A stretch of 6,703 bases of DNA from an uncultured Prevotellaceae bacterium (GTDB lineage: Bacteria > Bacteroidota > Bacteroidia > Bacteroidales > Bacteroidaceae), in NCBI GenBank assembly GCA_946405695.1, contig CAMJIA010000076.1, forward strand, positions 1 through 6,703, read 5' to 3'. Position numbers and translations under genes: made by a program. The notes beneath the pieces were generated by a model. The model made no database searches, was not told the DNA's origin, and saw only the letters and a program-made list of their open reading frames with translations. Below, one piece after another: positions 1 to 6,303 of this stretch; within the stretch, counting starts at the first letter, position 1; each line of letters starts with the position of its first letter.

Positions 1-1044
1 AGCGGCGACATCCTGCAAGGCAAGGACTATGTGCTCAGTGCCAGTCTGACATTCGGTCACAACAAAATGAAGATTGACAAGCTGAACGGAACAGAAAATG
101 AGCGATTTGAAGAAGGAAAGCGCTGGAAGTCCAGCTATAAGGACTATCTGCTTCGTGTAGGCGACGAGGTTGGTCTGATATACGGTTTCGTATATGACGG
201 ACTCTATCAGTTCGACGAATTCTACTTCGACCCACAGAACAACTATCAGGCAGTTCCTTGGGGTAGTAGCGCTGCCGACAATGGTACCAGCAGTAACTGT
301 GCACCTCGTGAGGACGGCTATGTCACCGTTATCAACGACATCTCTGGAGATAGCAACAGTGGTATCGCTACCCTGCCTGGTAAGATTAAGTTCAAGGATC
401 TCGACGGCGATGGTCGCATCACTGAGAACGACCGTACCGTCATCGGTAACACCAATCCAAAGTTCCAAGGCGGTTTCGGTCTGAGTGGTTCTTATAAGAA
501 CTTCGACTTTACAGCCAACTTCACCTACATGCTCGACTTCGATGTCAACAATGCTACGGCATATCGTCTGTCATCATCAAAAGGCAACAAAAACAAGTTC
601 TACAATGTTCTTAGCGAGTTTGCCGACGGCTGGCAGTATAATGACATTGATGGTAGCATCACTGGCACGAAGGGTGATATTCTGTACAAGGCATACTATC
701 TGACTGACCCTGTTAATATTTACAAGCAGGGCAATGTGAACCGTAGCTTGTGGAATCCCACCGATGTCACTACCGACATCTGTCACTCATACTTCATCGA
801 GGACGGCTCATTCCTGCGCTGCTCTGACGTAACACTGGGTTACACGCTGCCCAAGAAACTCACTCAGAAAATTGGTATTAGCAAGGCACGCTTCTACGTA
901 TCAGCTTCTAACCTGTTTATCATCACCAATTATTCAGGCTACGACCCTGAGGTGGATATTCAGACAGGTCTGACACCAGGTATGGACTACAACCGCTATC
1001 CACGTAGCCGCACCTTTACGTTCGGTACAAACATCACATTCTAA
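1..1044 (+). CDS. SusC/RagA-like TonB-dependent outer-membrane transporter, C-terminal part (5' end outside window)
   Basis: The reading frame is open from base 1 with no start in context, so this is the last ~347 residues of a protein that is usually about 1000 residues long. The GTG at 31 is an internal valine codon, not a start. SusC-like proteins form the outer-membrane barrel that imports oligosaccharides, powered by TonB and capped by SusD. Visible family hallmarks are a VGDEVGLIYGFVYDGLYQ segment (157-210), a PGKIKFKDLDGDGRIT block with an Asp-rich EF-hand-like loop (376-423), then the NTNPKFQGGFG segment leading into alternating barrel strands. Near the end are FLRCSDVTLGYTLPKK and ARFYVSASNLF, typical final-strand motifs, and the protein ends in Phe, as expected for recognition by the barrel-assembly machinery. 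The plug, the CarboxypepD-like N-terminus and any TonB box are not visible. It is followed 16 bp later by the SusD-like gene, the usual pairing. The family call is secure; the substrate cannot be read from this fragment. Confidence 0.95.
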   Translation, partial: SGDILQGKDYVLSASLTFGHNKMKIDKLNGTENERFEEGKRWKSSYKDYLLRVGDEVGLIYGFVYDGLYQFDEFYFDPQNNYQAVPWGSSAADNGTSSNCAPREDGYVTVINDISGDSNSGIATLPGKIKFKDLDGDGRITENDRTVIGNTNPKFQGGFGLSGSYKNFDFTANFTYMLDFDVNNATAYRLSSSKGNKNKFYNVLSEFADGWQYNDIDGSITGTKGDILYKAYYLTDPVNIYKQGNVNRSLWNPTDVTTDICHSYFIEDGSFLRCSDVTLGYTLPKKLTQKIGISKARFYVSASNLFIITNYSGYDPEVDIQTGLTPGMDYNRYPRSRTFTFGTNITF

Positions 1045-1060
1045 ATAATAAGATACAGAT

Positions 1061-3154
1061 ATGAAAATCAAGAATATTTTACTGACCGGAGTGGCAGCAT
1101 TGGCGTTGACTTCCTGTAACGACTATTTGGATGTCGATGCACCATCAGCCTACTCTGAGGAATTTGTCTTCAGCCAGAAGTCAGAGATTGAGCGCGCCCT
1201 CAACGGTGTGTATGCTCAAGCTTTGGTCGGTGACCTGTACGGCAATGCCTATCAGCAGACCTTTAATTACAATAGTGATGTTGATATTCAGATTAGTTCT
1301 GATGGCAGCCATGAGCACAACTCTTATTCTCGCTACGACTGTGACGATGAAGGCAGTGACATTCTGAAGTTCTGGACAGCAGCCTACAATCTTGTAGAAT
1401 ATTGCAACAAATTTATTACTTCAGCAGAGAACAGCCCCTTCTATACCGAATCGGAACAGGACGCTCAGGTGCTGCAGTGGGTTGGCGAAGCTAAATGTCT
1501 GCGTGCCATGATTTATCACGACCTCGTGGTAATGTTCGGCGACGTACCTTTCACCTTCACGCCAGCTTCCAAACGTGAAGAATATCTTATTCCTGTCACT
1601 GACCGCAAGACTATTCAGGACGCACTGATTGCCGATCTGAAAGAGGCATCTCTGAAAATGTCACCTGCCAGCAGTGTTACTGTTGAGCGTTGCTCCAAGG
1701 AGTTCGCCCAGGCTATGATAGCACGTATCGCTCTGACAGCCGGTGGTTATTCGCTCCGTCCTGACAAGAACGACAGCCGCAACTACGGTACAATGCAGCG
1801 TCCCGATAACTATCTGGACTACTATAAGACCGTTCGCAGCTATACTGACTCTATCATCAGTGCCAACTCTCACGATTTAAAGATGGAATATCAGAATGTG
1901 TTCGTCAACGAGTGCAACTACCAACTTGTCAACAACGACGACCCCATCTTCGAGATTCCTTTCGCCAAGGAGGCTAACGGAAATACTGGCTACGTCCAAG
2001 GACCTACCTACAACTCTTATGAGAATAAAACCACTGGTGTCTGGGGTGAGACGAAAGGCAATGGTCGTCTACACGCTTTCTACCGTTTCTTGTTCCGTGA
2101 CAACGACAAGCGCCGCGAGTTCATCAACGGTCTTTGGTACTACACTTACCGTATTGATGCAACTAATACACAGGTTGACTCTATCGTGATTCGCAACGAC
2201 TACAGCGTACACAACAACAAGTGGTCAAAACTTTGGACTTCAGAGGGTAATGCCCTTGGTAACACCTCTACAGGTTCTACTGGTATTAACTTCCCATATA
2301 TGCGCTATGCAGACGTACTGTTGATGTATGCCGAAGTTGCCAACGAGCTGGATGGTGGTCCTAGTGATGCTAAGGCTGTCGACTGTCTGACTAAAGTTCA
2401 CGCACGTGCCTTCATCGATGGCGATGCTGCTTTCATTGCCAATGCCATAGCTAGTAAGGATGCTTTCCAGAAAGCTATTATGGACGAACGCAAATGGGAG
2501 TTTGCCGGTGAGAATATGCGTTGGCGCGACCTTGTACGCACCAACACTCTTTCTGAGGAGTTAATGTACAGCTTCCTGCGCTACCATGCTGCCGGTATGG
2601 CTGGTGACTCTGGCTTCGAGGATGCACTCAATCTGCACGACGACAACACATTCAATTACAAGCCCCTCACCGTATACTATCACAAGTACTATGCCACAGA
2701 AGGTACCGACCAACAGAAAATGATGGCACACCGTTTGATTAAGAATCAGTTGTATGGCTATATTGTCAATGCGGCTTACAGTTTCGACTTGCTCTACCCC
2801 AATCAGTCACTACCCAGCCTGCGCATCTACAATGCCTACAAGGGTATTTCGCAGCCCACGACCAGTCAGATTAAGACGTTCGGTTTCGCGGCTGAGGGTT
2901 GGAGCAATGCCAAGTTCTACAACTGGTTCAACGATGCTACGGCTCAGCCCAACAACCAATGTAAGTACAGTTTCTACGGCTACATCCGTACTGACGACAA
3001 CGGCAACATCTGGATTATTCGCAACGGTGTGCAGGAGCAGTTCAACTACATCCCCGCAGTCGAGACACTGCCTGCTGTACGCTATATTCTTCCCTATCCT
3101 AACCAGGTTATCCAGCGTTCTGAAGGTGTCTATAAGAACTATTACGGATATTAA
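1061..3154 (+). CDS. SusD/RagB-like outer-membrane glycan-binding lipoprotein (large form, 697 aa)
   Basis: This is the surface lipoprotein that captures glycan and acts as a lid on the SusC barrel. The start at 1061 gives a short Lys-containing n-region, a hydrophobic stretch and the lipobox LTSC with the lipidated cysteine at residue 19, followed by NDYLDVDAPS, a classic SusD mature start. Two strong family motifs follow: PYMRYADVLLMYAEVANE at about residue 412, and DERKWEFAGENMRWRDLVR at 475-493, the conserved helix pair of the RagB/SusD C-terminal domain. The end LPYPNQVIQ...YKNYYGY matches the usual SusD tail. At 697 residues it is longer than many SusD proteins. About 180 residues separate the DERKWEF motif from the LPYPNQ tail, an expanded C-terminal region rich in Tyr, Asn and Trp that may shape the glycan site (inference). 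There is no clear Shine-Dalgarno sequence before the start, which is normal in this phylum. The family is certain; the ligand is unknown. Confidence 0.97.
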   Translation: MKIKNILLTGVAALALTSCNDYLDVDAPSAYSEEFVFSQKSEIERALNGVYAQALVGDLYGNAYQQTFNYNSDVDIQISSDGSHEHNSYSRYDCDDEGSDILKFWTAAYNLVEYCNKFITSAENSPFYTESEQDAQVLQWVGEAKCLRAMIYHDLVVMFGDVPFTFTPASKREEYLIPVTDRKTIQDALIADLKEASLKMSPASSVTVERCSKEFAQAMIARIALTAGGYSLRPDKNDSRNYGTMQRPDNYLDYYKTVRSYTDSIISANSHDLKMEYQNVFVNECNYQLVNNDDPIFEIPFAKEANGNTGYVQGPTYNSYENKTTGVWGETKGNGRLHAFYRFLFRDNDKRREFINGLWYYTYRIDATNTQVDSIVIRNDYSVHNNKWSKLWTSEGNALGNTSTGSTGINFPYMRYADVLLMYAEVANELDGGPSDAKAVDCLTKVHARAFIDGDAAFIANAIASKDAFQKAIMDERKWEFAGENMRWRDLVRTNTLSEELMYSFLRYHAAGMAGDSGFEDALNLHDDNTFNYKPLTVYYHKYYATEGTDQQKMMAHRLIKNQLYGYIVNAAYSFDLLYPNQSLPSLRIYNAYKGISQPTTSQIKTFGFAAEGWSNAKFYNWFNDATAQPNNQCKYSFYGYIRTDDNGNIWIIRNGVQEQFNYIPAVETLPAVRYILPYPNQVIQRSEGVYKNYYGY

Positions 3155-3156
3155 AG

Positions 3157-3188
3157 GGTAAAAAAGTAAAAAGGTAAAAAAGTAAAAA
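3157..3188 (+). repeat. Perfect 16-bp tandem duplication in the spacer between the SusD-like and beta-helix genes
   Basis: GGTAAAAAAGTAAAAA occurs twice head to tail (3157-3172 and 3173-3188) with no mismatch. Each unit is itself two related half units, GGTAAAAAA and GTAAAAA. The repeat fills most of the 43-bp gap, starting two bases after the SusD stop and ending nine bases before the next ATG. Similar GGTAAAA-type runs are familiar to me from intergenic gaps of Prevotella-like genomes, but I could not check this. It might affect translation initiation or transcript stability of the downstream gene, or be a neutral slippage product. Confidence 0.85.
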
Positions 3189-3197
3189 CATATCGTT

Positions 3198-5576
3198 ATG
3201 AAAAAGATATTGAATAGCATCATGTTACTCCTGTTGGCAGGCACCTCTGTTTTGATGGTGTCGTGTAAGGATGACGACAATTCATCGTCGGCCAGTACCA
3301 ACAGAGAGTTTATGACCATGTTCATTACCGACAATACTCGCGGTAAGGGTAATGACTATCCCTACAATAGCGGATTGGACGGAGCTTATCCTCACGGTAA
3401 TACCATTCACCTCTATTGGTATGGCGTGAAAGACTGTGCAGGCTACCAGATTCAGATGGGACTGCAAATCAAAGTGTCTGGCGGTGCAGAGGCCTGGGCA
3501 AAAGTTCAAGGCACCTCCGATTTGCTACTTGACACCATTGTAGGTCCCAAGCAACTTGACCTATTGCTGAAAGACCTCTCGTATTCTACTAACTACCGTT
3601 TTGCCATCCGTGCATTGTCGAAGGAAGACCAGAACATCAAGGGTGACGAGTCGACCTTTGCACACGCCTCTAACTGGTATGGTCATGGCAACGGACGCCA
3701 GTGGCAGGAGTATCTCGGCATTACGACCAACGACCGCTATCCGACACCTATGGCCATCTATGTCAATCAGGCAGAGACCACAGAAACAGATATGCACGTC
3801 TACTTCAACTCAAATATCAATGACTTGGGCCTCAACCTGAGCGATGAGGATGATAAAGACAAGTGGGATGCCTACCATGAGAACTTCAACATCGACGAGA
3901 ACGGTAATTTCGGTTACAAGTATCTCACAGTAGTTCCTTCTCCCAACAACCCCGACTCGAAGGTGGACGAGAAATGGAAGAAGTACGAGATTACCGATGA
4001 GGACCGTGCTCGCGGCTATGTAGTTGTGACAGGTCTGACACCGAACTCAGTTTATGTTATCGATGTAGTCGATCCCACAGTGGATGTTCCCATCGACGCC
4101 AAGTACAATACCTGTACCGCCCGTTCCGACGGCCAGCCTGGCGAGCCAATCCTGCTGAAACACGAAGAACTGATGGCTCAGGCGTCCAGTCTGGATATTC
4201 CCAAGAACGATAACAAGCGTGCTGACGTTTATGGTCCTAAGGCAGAAAAATATAACGCTGCACCTATCACACCGGCACTCTATGAATTCATCTCCGACAC
4301 GAAGTATGCAGAAGGACAGACCTTTGAACTGGAGGGTGGAAAGACCTATTATCTGGATGGCAACGATATCACCTGTAAGGGCTTTGTGCTCCGCACACGT
4401 CCTGAAGATGTAGCCCAAGGCCTCCGTGCCCGTGTCATCTGCGGTATTGGTGAGAGTTCTGCCGTATTCGACCAGGGTAAAGAAGGTCGTCAGTGGGATG
4501 GCTGCCCCTATTCTATGTTCACTTTCGGCCGTTCACCTGAAGCTGGTGAAGGTGGTGAGATTTACATGAAGAAGCTCGCTTTCTACGACATTGACTTCGA
4601 TAATCCCGAGTGTTTCAACTATGGCGACCAGAAGGCTGGTATTGGTTCTGCAACAGGTAACTATTTCTTCAACATGTTCTCTGACGGTATGGCTGTAACG
4701 CTCGACTCGTTGGTTATAGAAAATTGTACCTTCAAGCGTATTGTCCGCGGTTTCGTCCGTGAGCAGGGTCCAAACTACAAGTTGTGGAATCACGTACTAA
4801 TCAAGAACAATATGTTCTTTGACTGTGGCTACTACTCAAATGGTGCTGGTGGTTACTGCTGGATTGACGGTGCCGGCAACAATGGTAAGACCAATATGCT
4901 AGCCGATTTCAAGGCTATCGAGAATACTTTCTACGATTGTCCGTTCCCAGCTTTCATCAAGCAGCAGCTCAACGATGCATATAAGTATGAAGGCAACTCG
5001 AAGTGGAACATCACGTTCTCTAACAACACCCTCGTGAACTACAATACACGTGGCGATGGTGCCATCTTCAAGCTTACCCGCATCCCCAATGGTTCGACAT
5101 TCAATGTTGAGAACAACCTCATTATCCTCTGTAAGCAGAATGGTGACCAACGCGTGCTCCAGCAGTATGGTGCCTACGTTCCTGACACAGAGCCTATGCC
5201 CGATGGATCATCAGGACAGTGCACGCTGAACTTCCATAACAACTGGTCGACCAACAACGACCTGACCAATGGCTCTATCTTCAGTTCGCGCGCCTTTAGC
5301 AACCAAAAGGACGGCTTCGGTTTCCTAGTGGCTAACCAAAAAGCTACGCTTAACGGTTCGTTAGAGGTTTCTGTTGCTGATATTTCGGCTACCGACTTGC
5401 TCATCAGCCCCTGCCCACCGCACATCGCTGCTACTGCTGAAGACCAGCACATGCACCGTGCAGACGCTCTTGACGGTACTGCTACGTCGCAGTATAACGT
5501 AAATCTGTACTTCAAGAATAAGAACAACGACATCTGGAACAACAATGCTGGTGCCGCACGTTGGAGGAACAAATAG
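3198..5576 (+). CDS. Surface lipoprotein with FN3-like modules and a C-terminal DUF4957/DUF5123-type beta-helix; candidate surface glycan-binding protein
   Basis: The start at 3198 gives MKK plus a hydrophobic stretch and lipobox MVSC, with the lipidated cysteine at residue 23. CKDDDN follows; acid-rich residues right after the cysteine are a known surface-export signal in Bacteroidota. Residues ~55-145 look like a fibronectin-III/Ig module (IHLYWYG near 71, LSYSTNYRFAIRA near 128). A second, longer one runs from ~185 to 310 (GYVVVTGLTPNSVYVIDV at 273). From ~355 the GQTFELEGGKTYYLDG and ITCKGFVLRTRPE strands begin a parallel beta-helix. Successive coils start near residues 507 (IENCTFKR), 535 (IKNNMFFDC), 574 (IENTFYDC), 605 (ITFSNNTLVN) and 635 (FNVENNLIILC), an Asn-ladder pattern like pectate-lyase folds. 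The ARWRNK end resembles the DPRW-type tail I associate with DUF5123. I see no obvious lyase or hydrolase catalytic set, so binding is more likely than cleavage. Its place after SusC/SusD is that of an accessory surface glycan-binding protein; a pectin-type ligand is a weak inference from the fold. Confidence 0.85.
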   Translation: MKKILNSIMLLLLAGTSVLMVSCKDDDNSSSASTNREFMTMFITDNTRGKGNDYPYNSGLDGAYPHGNTIHLYWYGVKDCAGYQIQMGLQIKVSGGAEAWAKVQGTSDLLLDTIVGPKQLDLLLKDLSYSTNYRFAIRALSKEDQNIKGDESTFAHASNWYGHGNGRQWQEYLGITTNDRYPTPMAIYVNQAETTETDMHVYFNSNINDLGLNLSDEDDKDKWDAYHENFNIDENGNFGYKYLTVVPSPNNPDSKVDEKWKKYEITDEDRARGYVVVTGLTPNSVYVIDVVDPTVDVPIDAKYNTCTARSDGQPGEPILLKHEELMAQASSLDIPKNDNKRADVYGPKAEKYNAAPITPALYEFISDTKYAEGQTFELEGGKTYYLDGNDITCKGFVLRTRPEDVAQGLRARVICGIGESSAVFDQGKEGRQWDGCPYSMFTFGRSPEAGEGGEIYMKKLAFYDIDFDNPECFNYGDQKAGIGSATGNYFFNMFSDGMAVTLDSLVIENCTFKRIVRGFVREQGPNYKLWNHVLIKNNMFFDCGYYSNGAGGYCWIDGAGNNGKTNMLADFKAIENTFYDCPFPAFIKQQLNDAYKYEGNSKWNITFSNNTLVNYNTRGDGAIFKLTRIPNGSTFNVENNLIILCKQNGDQRVLQQYGAYVPDTEPMPDGSSGQCTLNFHNNWSTNNDLTNGSIFSSRAFSNQKDGFGFLVANQKATLNGSLEVSVADISATDLLISPCPPHIAATAEDQHMHRADALDGTATSQYNVNLYFKNKNNDIWNNNAGAARWRNK

Positions 5577-5601
5577 AACTGATAATTGAAAAATGATAAC
5601 T

Positions 5602-6102
5602 ATGAAAATATTTAGAATGACAATGATAGCAATGGCAGCCCTTACGATGGGGCTGGCCATTGCATCGTGCAGCGATGCTAACGAGTATGAGGATGCCAAC
5701 ACCAACAATCCGTCATGGTCAACGACTGCCCATCCCGAATCGCTGGCCAGCACCACATGGGTACGCGGCACAGGTATCAAGACTAATGCCTATGGGCAAG
5801 AAGTTCAGGGCTTTGTCGAGAGTCTTAACTTCGTATCGACCGACTCTGTCTCTGTCAAGATGAGTCAGGGCACGACAGAAGGTACATGGGTCGACGACTC
5901 CAACACTGAGAAATTGCCACTCTACGAGTATGACTATAGTGCAACAACAGGTAAGGTGCAGATTCTGCAGCGCACGGTCAACAAGGGACAGGTCACCAAG
6001 AAGGCCATCTTCGTTGGCATAGCCGTCAGCGGCACGCAGGATGTCATCACCATTGTACATTATGGTGATACGCCTGCACAAACCTATCTGACAAAGCAGT
6101 AA
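5602..6102 (+). CDS. Small beta-rich lipoprotein of unknown family, last gene of the PUL operon
   Basis: I do not recognise the family. From the ATG at 5602 the protein is 166 residues and begins MKIFRMTMIAMAALTMGLA, then lipobox AIASC with the lipidated cysteine at residue 23 and an acidic, Asn-rich linker (SDANEYEDANTNN). An in-frame ATG at 5593 would add three residues (MIT); 5602 is preferred because it gives the usual MK start. The ~120-residue mature domain begins with a STTWVRGTG strand and continues as short alternating strands: VQGFVESLNFVSTDSVSVKM, then YEYDYSATTGKVQILQ, KAIFVGIAVSG and TQDVITIVHY. This pattern suggests a small beta-barrel or sandwich, possibly lipocalin-like, from appearance only. 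There are no catalytic motifs. It starts 25 bp after the beta-helix gene and is followed by a terminator-like hairpin, so it is probably the distal cistron of the same operon. A role as an accessory surface glycan binder is inferred from position alone. Confidence 0.85.
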   Translation: MKIFRMTMIAMAALTMGLAIASCSDANEYEDANTNNPSWSTTAHPESLASTTWVRGTGIKTNAYGQEVQGFVESLNFVSTDSVSVKMSQGTTEGTWVDDSNTEKLPLYEYDYSATTGKVQILQRTVNKGQVTKKAIFVGIAVSGTQDVITIVHYGDTPAQTYLTKQ

Positions 6103-6114
6103 TGTTACGATAAA

Positions 6115-6160
6115 GGAAGTGACTACAAAGTACATGTGGTCACTTCCCATTATCATTTTA
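6115..6160 (+). terminator. Stem-loop terminator after the PUL operon
   Basis: The arm GGAAGTGACTAC (6115-6126) pairs with GTGGTCACTTCC (6136-6147). This gives a 12-bp stem with a single U-G wobble and a 9-base loop. A T-rich but interrupted tail (ATTATCATTTT) runs to about 6159. It lies 12 bases after the stop of the small lipoprotein gene, where an intrinsic terminator would be expected. The tail is weaker than a pure T-run, so some read-through or only 3'-end protection is possible. Confidence 0.75.
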
Positions 6161-6167
6161 AAATCAT

Positions 6168-6181
6168 CGTAAACATTTACG
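6168..6181. promoter_or_regulatory. Short perfect palindrome upstream of the last promoter, possible operator
   Basis: CGTAAA (6168-6173) and TTTACG (6176-6181) are perfect inverted repeats separated by CA. The centre lies about 75 bases upstream of the expected transcription start of the next gene, a distance compatible with an activator site. It sits outside the terminator stem-loop, so it is a separate element. With only six bases per arm, chance cannot be excluded. Confidence 0.3.
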
Positions 6182-6210
6182 TGACTATTTTCGGAAAAAA
6201 AACAAAAAAA

Positions 6211-6242
6211 TTTGGTAAATACAGGGAAAACCCCTATATTTG
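6211..6242 (+). promoter_or_regulatory. Bacteroidota-type primary sigma promoter (-33 TTTG, -7 TAnnTTTG)
   Basis: TTTG at 6211-6214 and TATATTTG at 6235-6242 match the known Bacteroidota consensus TTTG / TAnnTTTG with a 20-base spacer, inside the usual 19-21 range. An A-tract (eight A, C, seven A; 6195-6210) sits directly upstream and could act as an UP-like element. Transcription would begin near 6249, leaving an A/T-rich leader of roughly 55 bases before the ATG at 6304. No Shine-Dalgarno sequence is evident in that leader. It is the only promoter I can support in the window and it separates the last gene from the PUL operon. Confidence 0.85.
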
Positions 6243-6243
6243 C
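6215..6243. promoter_or_regulatory. Imperfect 29-bp inverted repeat covering the promoter spacer and -7 box
   Basis: The arm GGTAAATACAGGG without its first base cluster aligns as 6215-6226 against 6232-6243 (CCCTATATTTGC) around a five-base centre, AAAAC. Counting pairs from the inside gives ten matches plus one C/A mismatch (6222/6236) and one T-G wobble (6216/6242). It lies upstream of the expected transcription start, so it would act as DNA, for example as a repressor operator overlapping the -7 box, rather than as an RNA hairpin. A role is inferred from position and symmetry only. Confidence 0.45.
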
Positions 6244-6303
6244 ACCAATATATGCATAAAAAGCTACAAACAAATCTTTTATATTAACTAAAACGTATTA
6301 ATT

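Noticed and set aside
31..1044. GTG at 31 as the start of a complete 337-residue protein
   Set aside because: The frame is open upstream to base 1 and the residues before it continue the SusC barrel, so this is a window-edge truncation and not a short gene or a pseudogene.
1045..1060. Possible promoter or terminator between the SusC-like and SusD-like genes
   Set aside because: The 16-base A/T-rich gap has no stem-loop and no TTTG/TAnnTTTG pair; the two genes are best read as co-transcribed.
2810..3334. 174-codon open frame on the - strand spanning the SusD end and the next gene start
   Set aside because: It is antisense to two well-supported genes, its translation is low-complexity and Val/Leu-rich, and it crosses the A-rich tandem repeat. 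It looks like a shadow frame.
963..4045. Shared string ACAGGTCTGACACC in the SusC-like and beta-helix genes
   Set aside because: A single 14-base match inside coding sequence for a common Thr-Gly-Leu-Thr-Pro peptide; no flanking similarity suggests recombination or a functional repeat.
5361..5780. 139-codon open frame on the - strand, plus a 184-codon one at 5719-6273
   Set aside because: Both lie opposite genes with clear lipoprotein starts and show no domain pattern; the second also runs through the terminator and promoter region.
6251..6258. TATGCATA palindrome just after the predicted transcription start
   Set aside because: Eight-base palindromes in A/T-rich DNA are common by chance, and nothing else supports a site here.
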